The translations under genes and the position numbers were made by a program. Positions 26,801-37,952 of a stretch of 64,000 nt of DNA are shown here, piece after piece (the stretch's first letter is position 1; the number at the start of each line of letters is the position of its first letter). The notes under the pieces are model-generated. The model had not been told where the DNA came from. It did no database searches and saw nothing but the letters and a program-made list of their open reading frames with translations. Source of the stretch: Acidobacteriota bacterium. Lineage in GTDB: Bacteria; Acidobacteriota; Thermoanaerobaculia; UBA5066. The stretch spans positions 62,001 to 126,000 of the forward strand of contig RHKY01000023.1 of NCBI GenBank assembly GCA_008363385.1. The letters run 5' to 3'.

Positions 26801-29800
26801 GTTCATCACCGTCGAGAGCCCGGGCGTGACCTCGACGATGGTGCAGCTGACGGTGCAGGCGCCGGTCGGGGCGACGATGGTCCGGCTGAGCGCCATCTGG
26901 TACGACTCGACCGACGTCTGGACGAAGTACAAGGTCACGGCCCTCGTGACGGACTCCGTGGGCACTCCGCTCAACAACATGCTCGTCTCCTTCGGGACGA
27001 CGTCGGGCACCGCGAGCCTGAACCCCGCTCAGGGTTACACGATCCCGACCGGGAAGATCAGCACGTTCCTGACGGTCACCGTCTCGGAGCAGCTCACGGT
27101 GACGGCGACGGTGGACGGCGTGACCGCCGCGACGACCATCAACGCGCAGGTGGGCGGAGGTACGGGCGGTGCCATGGCGGGGCGGACGCTTCCCACGGGG
27201 GGCGGAACGGGCGACTGCGTCACGTACAGCCCCGATGGCGCCACGATGCTCGCGTCGGCGTACTCGAGGCAGATGAGGGCGTGGTCCACCGCGGACTACG
27301 CGGTGAAGTGGAGCGCGACGACGGCGGGCTCCGGTGTCTCGCAGGTGTCGATCTCGGACGACTCCCAGAAGATAGTGGCCGCCACGGGAGGTCGCGGGAT
27401 CGAGATCTACTCCCTCGCCAACGGCAGCCGTACCTGCACGTGGACGAACCCGGACAGCAACCAGACCGTGGCCTGCTGGAACGGTCCGAGCTCGTACTAC
27501 TCGGCCGCGGACGCCTACGACGGAGGCACGGGAACGGCCTACTCGTGGATCTATCGCCACGGAACCACGTGTCCCGGGACGAAGGGGCTGGCCCTGAGGT
27601 CCGACCCGACCAACAGGATGGACTGCTATCGGCCCACGGGCACCTGCGCGATGGGAGACCTGTCGAGCGGGTACGCCTACGTCTGGAACTCCTCCGGTAC
27701 TCTCCTGGCCACGCTCGCGGTCAGCCCGGGCAAGGACGCGTACCACGTGGCGTTCTCGGCCGACGGCACGAAGCTCGCCGCGGTCGGCACGGGAGCTATC
27801 AACGTCTACGAGACGTCGGGATGGACGCTGGTCGCGAACTACTCCGCCCCGAACCTGCCGAGCCAGAACCGGTACGGAGTCACGTTCCTCGACGCCGACT
27901 CCAAGCTCGCGGTCGGGGGAGACGGCAAGGTCGAAGTCGTCGATCTCATGAGCGGCGCGAGCTTCCGCGTCGGTGAGTTCCCGGGTGGAGCGGCCCGCGC
28001 CCTCGCCTGGAACCCGTCGACGAGCGAGCTGGCCGCGAACGGCGAAGGGGGCAACGTGGTGGTCTACCGGCCCCTCGAGCCACCGGACCTTTCGGGGCCG
28101 CTCGTGAACGTCGCGACCCCAGCGTCGGGGACCGTCACCCTGGAGACCTCCATCGCGACGACGGGACAGGTCTCGGACCAGAGCGGTGTGGCGACGTTCA
28201 CGATCAACGGGACGCCGGTCACACCGGACGCGAACTCCGACTTCTCGTTCACCGTTTCGGGGCTCGTCGAGGGCGCCAACACGATCACGTACAACGCCGT
28301 GGACACGCTCGGGAACGTGAGCGACGTGACCCGCACGGTCACGCGCCTCGTGGATCGAGTCGCACCGGTGGTCAGCGGCTGTGCGGTGACCCCCGCCTCG
28401 GCACCTGCCGGCAGCGGCTTCGTCGTCACCTGCACCGTCGTCGATGGAGACACCGGCGTGGCGACGGTCACCGGTACCGTGAGGCGCGTCGGGGGCGGCG
28501 TGGTCGGCTCGGTGCCGATGGGTTCGACGGGGTCCGGCACGTACTCGGCCACGTACGACGCGACCGGGCAGCCGGTGGGCTCCTACGCAGTGGACGTGAC
28601 GGCGGTGGATGCCAGCCCGCAGGCCAACGCGGGGACGGTGGTGGGGGCGGCGGGCTTCACGGTGACGTACCCGGCGCCGACGGTCTCGGGGATCGCTCCT
28701 GGGACGGGCCCGACGACGGGAGGCACGTCGGTGACGGTGTCCGGGACCGGCTTCCGGACCGGCGCAGTCGTGACGTTCGGAGGGGTGCTCGCGGGCACGA
28801 CGACGGTGACGAGCCCGACGAGCCTGACGGCGGCCTCTCCCGTCCACGCGGCGGGCACGGTGGACGTCCGTGTGACGAACACGGACGGGCAGGGCGCCTC
28901 CGTCGCGGGCGCGTTCGCGTACGCCCCGCCGGCGAACTGCTACACGCTCGGCACGACGGCGAGCCCGTACCACGGGGGGAGCGTCGGGGTGCAGGCGGCG
29001 ATGAACTGCGTGGACCGGTTCACGGGCGGGACGGCGATCCCGCTCGTTGCCGACGCGGTGGCCGGCTACGTCTTCTCGGGGTGGACGGGGACGGGCGGGA
29101 GCTTCACGAGCACGGCGAGCGCGTCGACGAGCTTCACGATCACGGGGAACGCGAGCGTGACGGCGACCTTCGTGCCGATCTGCTACACGCTGGCGACGGC
29201 GGTGAGCCCGGCGGGCGTCGGGAGCGTGACGGTGGGGACGGCGCAGAGCTGCACGGGGGGGTACACGCCGGGAACCGCGGTGAGCCTGACGGCGAATCCG
29301 CCGGCCGGGTACACGTTCACGGGCTGGGCCGGGACTGGCGGGAGCTTCACGAGCACGACGAGCGCGTCGACGACGTTCACGATCACGGGGAACGCGAGCG
29401 TGACGGCGACGTTCACCCCGATCTGCTACACGCTGGCGACGGCGGTGAGCCCGGCGGGCGTCGGGAGCGTGACGGTCGGGACGGCGCAGAGCTGCACCGG
29501 AGGCTACAGGGGGGGCACGGTGATCAGCCTGACGGCCAACGTCCCGGCCGGCTACGTCTTCTCGGGGTGGACGGGGACGGGCGGGAGCTTCACGAGCACG
29601 ACGAGCGCGTCGACGAGCTTCACGATCGCGGGGAACGCCAGCGTGACGGCGACGTTCGCCGCCGTCACGTCGAACGCGGCGCGCTTCCACACCCTGGCGC
29701 CGTGCCGGGTGCTGGACACGCGGTGGGCGACCGGGCCGTTCGGGGGGCCGGCGCTGGCAGCGCTGGCGGAGAGGACCTGGAGGCTGGCGGCGGCCGGGTG

Positions 29801-30056
29801 CGGCGTGCCGGCGACGGCCAAGGCGGTGGCGATGAACGTCACCGTGGTGACGCCGGCGGCAGCGGGGTTCCTGACGCTGTGGCCGTCGGACACGGGGCGG
29901 CCGCTGACGTCGACGATCAACTTCAGAGCGGGAGGCGTCCGCGCCAACAACGTGGTCGTGAAGGCGGCCGGAGACGGCCAGGCGTCACTGTCGGCGTTCA
30001 ACGGGTCAGGGGGGAGCGTTCACGTCCTCGTGGACGTGACGGGTTACTTCGAGTAG
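23835..30056 (+). CDS. Giant exported subtilisin-like protease with Ig, IPT and InlB-like repeats
   Basis: This 2073-residue S8-family protease has a signal peptide (first ~28 residues), a propeptide-like region, and a catalytic domain with Asp in VVDTGLD (about residue 297), His in GHGTHVAG (about 343) and Ser in GTSMAAP (about 586). A P/proprotein-convertase-like beta domain follows, then an InlB-type 'GxG' domain (about 830-900), Ig-like domains, a WD40-like stretch (about 1115-1410), further Ig-like domains and an IPT/TIG domain (about 1615-1695). Next are three 81-residue repeats (bases 28938-29666) and a 123-residue C-terminal domain from FHTLAPCRVLDTR to VDVTGYFE. GTG 23835 has AGGAGG 6 bases upstream. 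The repeats suggest surface or extracellular work; the C-terminal domain may be a sorting signal. Confidence 0.9.
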   Translation: MIRKRAARKPLAFMALVAAVHLSAAPAFGTPPGPQPAPNESAGRLTLRAAVHEPTAIVLLNQIFTTTALVERTGTRRVFRAPAVEPGLLAGPGRVPFQSSEKELFIVQAGSPAGQTQLRKSLLDRGVKIVGYVPNLAYLVWLDARQHDDLAGDPDTQWIGFFRPEWRVSPALLESSRAGATAPLRLSISIVPGDAAGLEKAKAVLSELRAALEAVNPPGRRLTFSAAPTEALLRELSAVPGCLWLEESKPRSLFNDKARTSTSLANGRGPGIAGPILDVEDVWAKGIRGQGQRVSVVDTGLDTGSTGDIHEDFGKVGSSTNPMRIVGYHCHLSWCFDWSDPNGHGTHVAGSVAGNGFLSGGNPSTHQYAGASHAGTAPESELVIQRVFGADGEDSGAVLATVLDTSYSDGARIGNNSWGNAVNGAYDSSAVEVDSWLWSHPDYLAVFAAGNEGKDASPADGVVDTASLGSPASAKNVVSVGSAENGRPGQPLQTETFKDCSVWQYWEWGLFSKEPLQSDETSDEPYGVAATSSRGPAQGDRVKPDVVAPGNVILSTRSTQVTGIPGYGTCSLGTEEFDYNFEVGTSMAAPLVSGAAALVRQYYVEGWHANGSETTNSAPVGSQGFAPSAALIKATLINGAWDMAPGQYGTGATREIPPAWDAGHDLPNNAEGYGRVDVENSLFPHLGWGSSASRKMMVFDVSNGMVTSESRSQEFYVVGSANALIATLVWTDPSGLSPAGTVLVNDLDLTLIAPDGTVYFPNRLNYSGGAPDRVNNVEQVKVTSPMTGKWTCRVNGWNVNGNGETGSDRQPYALVISGVLQTSLTSLTVTKSGAGTGRVTSEPAGIDCGTTCVATFPATTVTLTATADTGSTFAGWSGEGCSGTGSCAVAMDRARSVTATFDLSGGGGGGGGITAWASPNPVAEDLGSTITAVVRGASGAPIPDATVTFSTTFPGFFSGGGISYGSATAVTDETGTATQRFTGQAGGTAFITVESPGVTSTMVQLTVQAPVGATMVRLSAIWYDSTDVWTKYKVTALVTDSVGTPLNNMLVSFGTTSGTASLNPAQGYTIPTGKISTFLTVTVSEQLTVTATVDGVTAATTINAQVGGGTGGAMAGRTLPTGGGTGDCVTYSPDGATMLASAYSRQMRAWSTADYAVKWSATTAGSGVSQVSISDDSQKIVAATGGRGIEIYSLANGSRTCTWTNPDSNQTVACWNGPSSYYSAADAYDGGTGTAYSWIYRHGTTCPGTKGLALRSDPTNRMDCYRPTGTCAMGDLSSGYAYVWNSSGTLLATLAVSPGKDAYHVAFSADGTKLAAVGTGAINVYETSGWTLVANYSAPNLPSQNRYGVTFLDADSKLAVGGDGKVEVVDLMSGASFRVGEFPGGAARALAWNPSTSELAANGEGGNVVVYRPLEPPDLSGPLVNVATPASGTVTLETSIATTGQVSDQSGVATFTINGTPVTPDANSDFSFTVSGLVEGANTITYNAVDTLGNVSDVTRTVTRLVDRVAPVVSGCAVTPASAPAGSGFVVTCTVVDGDTGVATVTGTVRRVGGGVVGSVPMGSTGSGTYSATYDATGQPVGSYAVDVTAVDASPQANAGTVVGAAGFTVTYPAPTVSGIAPGTGPTTGGTSVTVSGTGFRTGAVVTFGGVLAGTTTVTSPTSLTAASPVHAAGTVDVRVTNTDGQGASVAGAFAYAPPANCYTLGTTASPYHGGSVGVQAAMNCVDRFTGGTAIPLVADAVAGYVFSGWTGTGGSFTSTASASTSFTITGNASVTATFVPICYTLATAVSPAGVGSVTVGTAQSCTGGYTPGTAVSLTANPPAGYTFTGWAGTGGSFTSTTSASTTFTITGNASVTATFTPICYTLATAVSPAGVGSVTVGTAQSCTGGYRGGTVISLTANVPAGYVFSGWTGTGGSFTSTTSASTSFTIAGNASVTATFAAVTSNAARFHTLAPCRVLDTRWATGPFGGPALAALAERTWRLAAAGCGVPATAKAVAMNVTVVTPAAAGFLTLWPSDTGRPLTSTINFRAGGVRANNVVVKAAGDGQASLSAFNGSGGSVHVLVDVTGYFE
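28938..29666 (+). repeat. Three tandem 243-bp repeats within the subtilase gene
   Basis: Units start at 28938, 29181 and 29424 with a constant 243-bp (81-codon) step. Units 2 and 3 are nearly identical over long stretches. Each encodes a CYTL...GWTGTGGSFTST...NASVTATF module of the InlB-like divergent-repeat type. The constant step and high identity point to recent duplication. Confidence 0.9.
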
Positions 30057-30076
30057 CGGAAGCAAGCGTCGAAGCG

Positions 30077-30141
30077 GCCGGCGCCGGCCCGGGACGCGCG
30101 ACGACACCCCGCGCGTGAGCCCCGGGCCGGCGCCGGCGTGG
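30077..30141. terminator. 65-bp palindromic element, copy 1
   Basis: A 17-bp arm (GCCGGCGCCGGCCCGGG, 30077-30093) pairs with its complement at the other end, and an inner 7-bp pair (ACGCGCG / CGCGCGT) lies within the loop. All 65 bases recur exactly at 33196-33260. Both copies follow a gene that ends with the same 123-residue domain. It probably terminates transcription and has moved together with that domain. Confidence 0.7.
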
Positions 30142-30174
30142 AGGGGGCCCTCCCACGGGCTGCGAGGAGGCGAC

Positions 30175-33166
30175 ATGGTCGAACGACTCGGAAACGGCAC
30201 GAAGTACGCTGCGAGGTCCGGGGGACACGCGGGCCTGCTGGGAATCATGCTGGCGTGGATCCTCGTCCCGGGCAGCCTCGCCTCGTCCCAGAGCCTCACG
30301 TTCACGCACCTCGCGGGGAACGAGGGGGGGGCTGGCTCGGAGGACGGGATCGGAACCGCGGCGCGATTCAGCTCTCCGGGTTTTGCCGCGGCGGACTCGT
30401 CCGGGAACCTGTACGTGACTGACGTGGGCAACAACACCATCCGGAAGGTGACGCCGGCCGGTGTGGTGACGACGCTGGCAGGGCTTGCGGGGTCCCCGGG
30501 CGCCGCCGACGGGACGGGGAGCGCCGCGCAGTTCGATGGTCCCCTCGGCGTGGCTGTGGACGCTTCGGGGAACGTCTACGTGGCGGACTACTGGAATCAC
30601 ACGATCCGGAAGGTGACGCCGGCCGGTGTGGTGACGACGCTGGCGGGGCTCGCGGGCTCCGCCGGCAGCGCCGACGGGACGGGGAGCGCCGCGCAGTTCA
30701 ATCGTCCCGCTGGGGTGGCGGTGGACTCCTCGGGCATCGTCTACGTGGCGGAATCTCGGAACCACACGATCCGGAAGGTGACGCCGGCCGGCGCGGTGAC
30801 GACGCTGGCGGGGCTTGCGGGATCCCCGGGCAGCGCCGACGGGACGGGGAGCGCCGCGCGGTTCGGTTATCCCGATGGCGTGGCTGTGGACGCTTCGGGG
30901 AACGTCTACGTGGCGGACTCCTTGAACCACACGATCCGGAAGGTGACGCCGGCCGGCGCGGTGACGACGCTGGCGGGGCTGGCGGGATCCTCGGGCGCCG
31001 CCGACGGGACGGGGAGCGCCGCGCGGTTCGATGATCCCGATGGCATGGCTGTGGACGCTTCAGGGAACCTCTACGTTGCGGACTATGGAAACCACACGAT
31101 TCGGTACGTGACGCCGGCCGGGGTGGTGACGACGCTGGCGGGGCTTGCGGGGTCCGCCGGCAGCGCCGACGGGACGGGGAGCGCCGCGCGGTTCGACAAC
31201 CCCATTGGCGTGGCGGTGGACGCTTCGGGGATCATCTACGTGGCGGACTACTGGAACCACACCATCCGGAAGGTGACGCCGGCCGGGGTGGTGACGACGC
31301 TGGCGGGGCTGGCGGGGTCCTCGGGCGCCGCCGACGGGACGGGGAGCGCCGCGCAGTTCAGCTTCCCGGAGGGCCTGGCGGCGGACATCTCGGGGAGCCT
31401 CTATGTCGCGGACAGAGGCAACCGCACCATCCGGAGGGTGACGCCGGCCGGGGTGGTGACGACGCTGGCGGGACTTGCGGGAAGCCTGGGAAGCGCCGAC
31501 GGGACGGGGAGCACGGCGCGGTTCGGGGGCCCCGCGGGCGTGGCTGTGGACTCTTCGGGGAACGTCTACGTGGCGGACGCCTCGAACCACACGATTCGGA
31601 AGGTGACGCCGGCCGGCGACGTGACGACGTTGGCGGGCCTGGCGCTATCGCCGGGCAGCGCTGACGGGACGGGGAGCGCCGCCCGGTTCAAAGACCCCCA
31701 TGGCGTGGCCGTGGACGGCGCTGGAAACGTGTACGTGGCCGACCGCGGCAACCACACGATCCGAGTGGTGACGTCTGTGGGGGTCGTCACGCTGCTCGCT
31801 GGTCTGGCGGGCTCGCCCGGCAGCGCCGACGGGACAGGGAGCGCCGCGCGTTTCCGTTTGCCCTCCGGTGTGGCCGTGGACGGAGCCGGTAGCGTCTATG
31901 TCACGGACGACAACAACCACACGATACGGAAGGTGACGCCCACCGGAGTGGTGACGACGTCGGCGGGCCTCGCAGGGGTGAGCGGCAACGCCGATGGCAC
32001 GGGGAGCGGCGCGCGGTTCAGGTTTCCTTCTGACGTCGCTGCCGGACCCTCCGGCGAGGTTCTCGTCGCTGACTACGACAACCACGCGATCCGCAGGGGG
32101 ACGGCGGCGCTGGCCGACGCGGCCACGATCGATCATCCGGAGGGCCCCGTCGGTCAGGCGCGTCAACTCGACACGGCGCCCCAGACCGCTACGAGCTGGC
32201 TCTGGAGGCAGACCCGGATCCCGGCGGGCTCGACGGCGTCGCTCTCCTCCACCGCTGTCCGGAACCCGGTGTTCACGCCCGACGTGGCGGGGTACTACGT
32301 CTTCCGGCTGACGGCGAGCGACGGCACGGCGACGAGCATCACGGAGGTGAGCCTGGACGCCGTGCCAGCCGCCTCGGCCGCGGTCAGCGGCGGCGGGACG
32401 ATCTGCCAGGGCCAGACCGGCGACGCGGACGGTCAGCCCGGCCGTCAGCACCGTCTACACCGTGACGGCCGTTTCGGACGCCTACGGTCCGGGGACCCCC
32501 TCCGGCTCGGCGACGGTGACGGTGAACCCGGTCCCGGCCACGCCGGTGATCTCGGCTCCGGACGTGGTCGCCTCCGGGGCGTCGGGGCTCATAGCCTCGG
32601 TCGAGTCGCACGCGGGGTCGACGTACGCCTGGACGATCACGAACGGGACGATCACCGGCGGCCAGGGGACGGCGGCGATCACGTTCGCGGCGGGGGCCGC
32701 GGGACAGCTGACGCTCCAGGTGGTCGAGACGGCAGGCGGGTGCGCGTCGGCGGCGGGGACGAAGGGGATCTCGGTGACGGCGGTGTCGTCGAAGCTCCAC
32801 ACGCTCCCGCCGTGCCGGGTGCTCGACACGCGGGAGGCGGCGGGGACGTTCGGGGGTCCGGCGCTGGGGCGGCTCGGGGAGCGGTCGTGGCCGATCGCGA
32901 CGGGGAGCTGCGGGGTGCCGGGGACGGCTCGGGCGCTGGCCTTGAACGTGACGGTTGTGGTTCCGCAGGCGGGAGGGTTCGTGACGCTCTGGCCGTCGGA
33001 CGCGCCGAGGCCGCTGACGTCGACGATCAACTTCACGCCGGGGCAGGTGCGGGCGAACAACGCGGTCGTGCGCGTCACGTCGGACGGGCAGGCGTCGCTG
33101 TCGGCGTTCAACGGGTCCGACGGGGACGCGCACGTGGTGGTGGACGTGACGGGGTACTTCGAGTAG
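30175..33166 (+). pseudogene. Exported NHL-repeat protein, frameshifted near base 32419
   Basis: The protein starts at ATG 30175 (GAGGAGG upstream) with a long N-region and a signal peptide ending near SLASSQS. Eleven NHL-like beta-propeller units of exactly 55 residues follow, each with a GNVYVAD..NHTIRKVTPAGVVTTLAG core, then a PKD/Ig-like domain ending at SGGGTICQGQT. There the frame shifts: skipping one G (about 32419) restores an Ig-like domain and the 123-residue C-terminal domain (LHTLPPCRVLDTR to VDVTGYFE, 32795-33163) shared with the subtilase. Read without repair, the first frame runs on to 33237 as unrelated low-complexity sequence. A sequencing error is as likely as real decay, since both halves look intact and well conserved. 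Confidence 0.85.
30451..32100 (+). repeat. 165-bp tandem repeats encoding NHL-like units
   Basis: The ACGCCGGCCGG-like start of each unit recurs at 30451, 30616, 30781, 30946, 31111, 31276, 31441, 31606, 31771, 31936 and, degenerate, 32101. Every step is exactly 165 bp, with no insertion or deletion across ten steps. The cores are almost identical in DNA, while the loop codons between GSAARF and GVAVD vary. Confidence 0.95.
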
Positions 33167-33195
33167 GGAGCAGGGGCAGAACAGGCGTCAGAGAA

Positions 33196-33260
33196 GCCGG
33201 CGCCGGCCCGGGACGCGCGACGACACCCCGCGCGTGAGCCCCGGGCCGGCGCCGGCGTGG
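33196..33260. terminator. 65-bp palindromic element, copy 2
   Basis: Exact copy of 30077-30141, 29 bases after the stop of the NHL-repeat gene. It has the same 17-bp outer stem and 7-bp inner stem. It lies between convergent transcripts (the 33302-33520 gene reads towards it), so it may act for both. Confidence 0.7.
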
Positions 33261-33301
33261 TCCCGCCGGGGCCCTCCTCGGGCTCTGGCGGTGCCCCGGC
33301 C

Positions 33302-33520
33302 CTACCCGTGCCGCTTCGTCGACTCGTAGTAGACGAGGTGGAGCTTCGGGTCGAGCGGCCAGGAGAGGACGCGCTTGACCTCGAAGGGGGCGGACTCCTC
33401 CCCCTCGAAGAGGAAGCGGTCGTGGACCGAGAGCCGCCCCTCGGGGAGGAGGAGGTTTCCCCAGGTCTGGCCGACCTGGCCGCTGCGGCTGTCCGGCTTC
33501 ACGCGGGCGATCTCGCTCAT
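33302..33520 (-). CDS. Small conserved-looking protein downstream of pyrG
   Basis: This 72-residue protein begins MSEIARVKPDSRSGQVG and is rich in strands (RLSVHDRFLF, FEVKRVLSWPLDPKLHLVYYES), with no signal or membrane segment. GGAGGACCCG directly precedes the ATG at 33520. It follows pyrG by 26 bases on the same strand and looks like a genuine small gene of that operon. No family is recognised. Confidence 0.6.
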   Translation of the reverse strand: MSEIARVKPDSRSGQVGQTWGNLLLPEGRLSVHDRFLFEGEESAPFEVKRVLSWPLDPKLHLVYYESTKRHG

Positions 33521-33546
33521 CGGGTCCTCCGAGCTGTGCGGTCTTC

Positions 33547-36043
<2,497 letters not shown>

Positions 36044-36092
36044 GGCCGATACTACTTCCGGCGGCCGCCCCGAGGGAAGGGGGGAAGGGGAT

Positions 36093-36123
36093 GCGCCGTC
36101 GCCGGTACACCCGGCGACGGCGC
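36093..36123. terminator. Hairpin between TPR gene and kdsB
   Basis: A perfect 13-bp stem (GCGCCGTCGCCGG / CCGGCGACGGCGC) with loop TACAC lies 40 bases beyond the TPR gene's stop and upstream of kdsB. No long U-tract follows. It probably ends the TPR transcript. Confidence 0.65.
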
Positions 36124-36163
36124 TAAATCATTCCGGGAACGGGGGCTTCTCGATGAGGCGGTG

Positions 36164-36601
36164 TCAGGAGACGGCCTCCCGCCGGAGGTCGTCGGTGGAA
36201 TCGAACGGGTCTTCGCCGTCGAGCAGGTCGGCGGCGGGGACGACGGGGGCTTCGAAGACGGTCGTCAGCTCGCGGATCCCCTCGCGCGCGGCCGCGCAGA
36301 ACGGGTTGGACTCGTCGTAGCCCGCCGCGGCAACCACCTTCTCGTACGTCAGGAGCGCCTTCGTCGGCTCCCCGAGGTACCGGTGGTAGACCTCGGCCAC
36401 GGTCATCCGCGCCTGCAGGTCGTAGGGGTTGAGCCGGAGGACCTTGGCGAGGAAGACGAGCGAGTCCTGGAAGCGCTCTTCCCTGAGGGCGACGTCCGCG
36501 CGCTTCCGGTAGAGGGTCACTTCGTCCTCGAGCGAGATCTCCTCGCGCCGCAGCGGCGGGATCGAGGACCGGAACGTCCGGAAGAAGCTCTGGATCGACA
36601 T
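36164..36601 (-). CDS. Small TPR-repeat protein
   Basis: This 145-residue cytoplasmic protein has a central pair of TPR-like helices: residues about 30-65 (ADVALREERFQDSLVFLAKVLRLNPYDLQA) and 66-100 (ARMTVAEVYHRYLGEPTKALLTYEKV). An acidic tail follows. TPR proteins act as interaction scaffolds; the partner is not known. AGGAGAGG precedes the ATG. A well-formed promoter lies at 36626-36654, so it is probably a single-gene unit bounded by the hairpin at 36093. Confidence 0.7.
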   Translation of the reverse strand: MSIQSFFRTFRSSIPPLRREEISLEDEVTLYRKRADVALREERFQDSLVFLAKVLRLNPYDLQARMTVAEVYHRYLGEPTKALLTYEKVVAAAGYDESNPFCAAAREGIRELTTVFEAPVVPAADLLDGEDPFDSTDDLRREAVS

Positions 36602-36625
36602 GTCCTCTCCTGCGGGTCGAGGATG

Positions 36626-36654
36626 AAGATAAGGATGCCGCCCCAGGATTGCAA
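36626..36654 (-). promoter_or_regulatory. Sigma-70-like promoter of the TPR gene
   Basis: On the minus strand TTGCAA (36649-36654) and TATCTT (36626-36631) are 17 bases apart, in an AT-rich island 25-53 bases upstream of the ATG. This is one of the clearest promoters in the window. Confidence 0.6.
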
Positions 36655-36664
36655 GAGGAATCTC

Positions 36665-36696
36665 GAAAAAAATAAGGCCAAGAGGCGAAACGGCCT
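36665..36696 (-). terminator. Intrinsic terminator with U-tract, end of the purH-lolA-yajQ-prenyl synthase run
   Basis: On the minus strand AGGCC pairs with GGCCT across a 12-base loop and is followed by TTATTTTTTT. It lies about 150 bases beyond the polyprenyl synthase stop. It is the only classical U-tract terminator noticed in the window. Confidence 0.55.
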
Positions 36697-36847
36697 AAGG
36701 AAGATCGGAGATGTAGCGAAATGGGACGCCTGGGTGCGCCGTGCCGAAGGCGAACGACCTCCTCCGCCGAACGAAGTTCGGGACAGCGCGAACGTCCGGG
36801 GGGAGGACGGAACGGGGGGGGTGTCCGGGGAGCGGACCGGCCCGGGG

Positions 36848-37891
36848 CTACTTCCGCCGGTTGGCGGCGTACTCGGCCGCGAGCAGGAGGGCGTCGCGGG
36901 CGTCGGCCGCGGGGAGCCGGCCGGCCTGGTCGGCGGCCCGGGAGGCCCACTCGTCGACGAGCTGCCGCGCCGAGGCGATCGCCCCGGTCCGGTGGACGAT
37001 CTCGAGCAGCTGGTCGGGCGTGACGCTCTCGAACCCCTGCTCGCGCATGACGACCTCGACGAGCCCCCTCTCGGGGCGGGTCATGGCCGGCAGGGCCAGG
37101 ATCAGGGGCAGCGTCAGCTTCCCCTCCCGCAGGTCGGAGAGGACCGGCTTGCCCAGCTCCTCCTCCGAGGCCGTGTAGTCGAGCAGGTCGTCCTGGAGCT
37201 GGAAGGCCGTGCCGAGCGCCTCGCCGAAGGCCCAGAGCGTGTCGCCGTGCTGCGCGCCCGAGGGGAGGAGGAGGGACGGGATCCGGCAGGCCGCGGCGAA
37301 CAGGAGGGCCGTCTTCCGCCTCACGATGTCCATGTAGACCGGGAGGCCGATGCCGGCCGAGCCCCTCCGCTCGGCGCCCAGGATCTCCCCCTCGGTCATG
37401 GCGAGGGTGACGTCCGAGAGGAGCTTGAGGACCTTCAGGTCCCCCTCGTCCAGGGCGATCTCCATCGCCTTCATGTAGAGCCAGTCGCCGAACAGGACCG
37501 TCAGCTCGTTCCCCCAGCGGCGGTTCACGCTGGGGCGCCCGCGCCGGGTCTCGGCCGCGTCGATGATGTCGTCGTGGACGAGGGTGGCCGAGTGGATGAA
37601 CTCGATCATCGCCCCGTACCGGACGTCGCGGCTCCCCTCGTACCCGAGCAGGCGGGCCCCGAGGAGGAGGAGGGCCGGGCGGATCCGCTTCCCGCCGCCG
37701 TCCACGAGGTAGTCGCCGATCAGCCCGATCGTCTTCACCTCGGAGCGCGTCCGGGCCTCCATCTCCCGCTCGACGTCCTTCAGCTTCCCCTCGATGAGGG
37801 CGAGGGCCGCGACGAGGCGGCGGCCGTTCTCCCGCTCTCCCGGGGGGAGGGTCGAGAGGAGCAGACGGTCGCGCAGCGAGGTCTGGTTCAT
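36848..37891 (-). CDS. Long-chain polyprenyl diphosphate synthase
   Basis: This 347-residue trans-prenyltransferase has the first Asp-rich motif in LVHDDIIDAAETRRG (about residues 100-114) and the second in FQLQDDLLDY (about 230). The pattern fits octaprenyl/heptaprenyl diphosphate synthases (IspB/HepT), which make quinone side chains. Small residues before the first motif (SATLVHDD) are consistent with a long product. Chain length cannot be fixed by eye. It follows yajQ by 61 bases. Confidence 0.88.
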   Translation of the reverse strand: MNQTSLRDRLLLSTLPPGERENGRRLVAALALIEGKLKDVEREMEARTRSEVKTIGLIGDYLVDGGGKRIRPALLLLGARLLGYEGSRDVRYGAMIEFIHSATLVHDDIIDAAETRRGRPSVNRRWGNELTVLFGDWLYMKAMEIALDEGDLKVLKLLSDVTLAMTEGEILGAERRGSAGIGLPVYMDIVRRKTALLFAAACRIPSLLLPSGAQHGDTLWAFGEALGTAFQLQDDLLDYTASEEELGKPVLSDLREGKLTLPLILALPAMTRPERGLVEVVMREQGFESVTPDQLLEIVHRTGAIASARQLVDEWASRAADQAGRLPAADARDALLLAAEYAANRRK

Positions 37892-37952
37892 GCCGGGGGC
37901 CCGATCTTAGCCTCCCGCGGGATTCCGCCGCTCCGGGGGATCCGGATGCCGC

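Noticed and set aside
26184-29690. A 1168-codon minus-strand frame opposite the subtilase repeats
   Set aside because: Its Arg/His-rich monotone translation mirrors the repeats on the other strand; the plus-strand protein has clear domains.
30451-32100. Regularly spaced repeats that could suggest a CRISPR array
   Set aside because: Units are 165 bp, in frame and encode NHL-like blades; there are no short repeats with unique spacers.
32405-32440. Programmed ribosomal frameshift in the NHL-repeat gene
   Set aside because: No slippery heptamer or following pseudoknot is evident; an ordinary one-base insertion explains the data.
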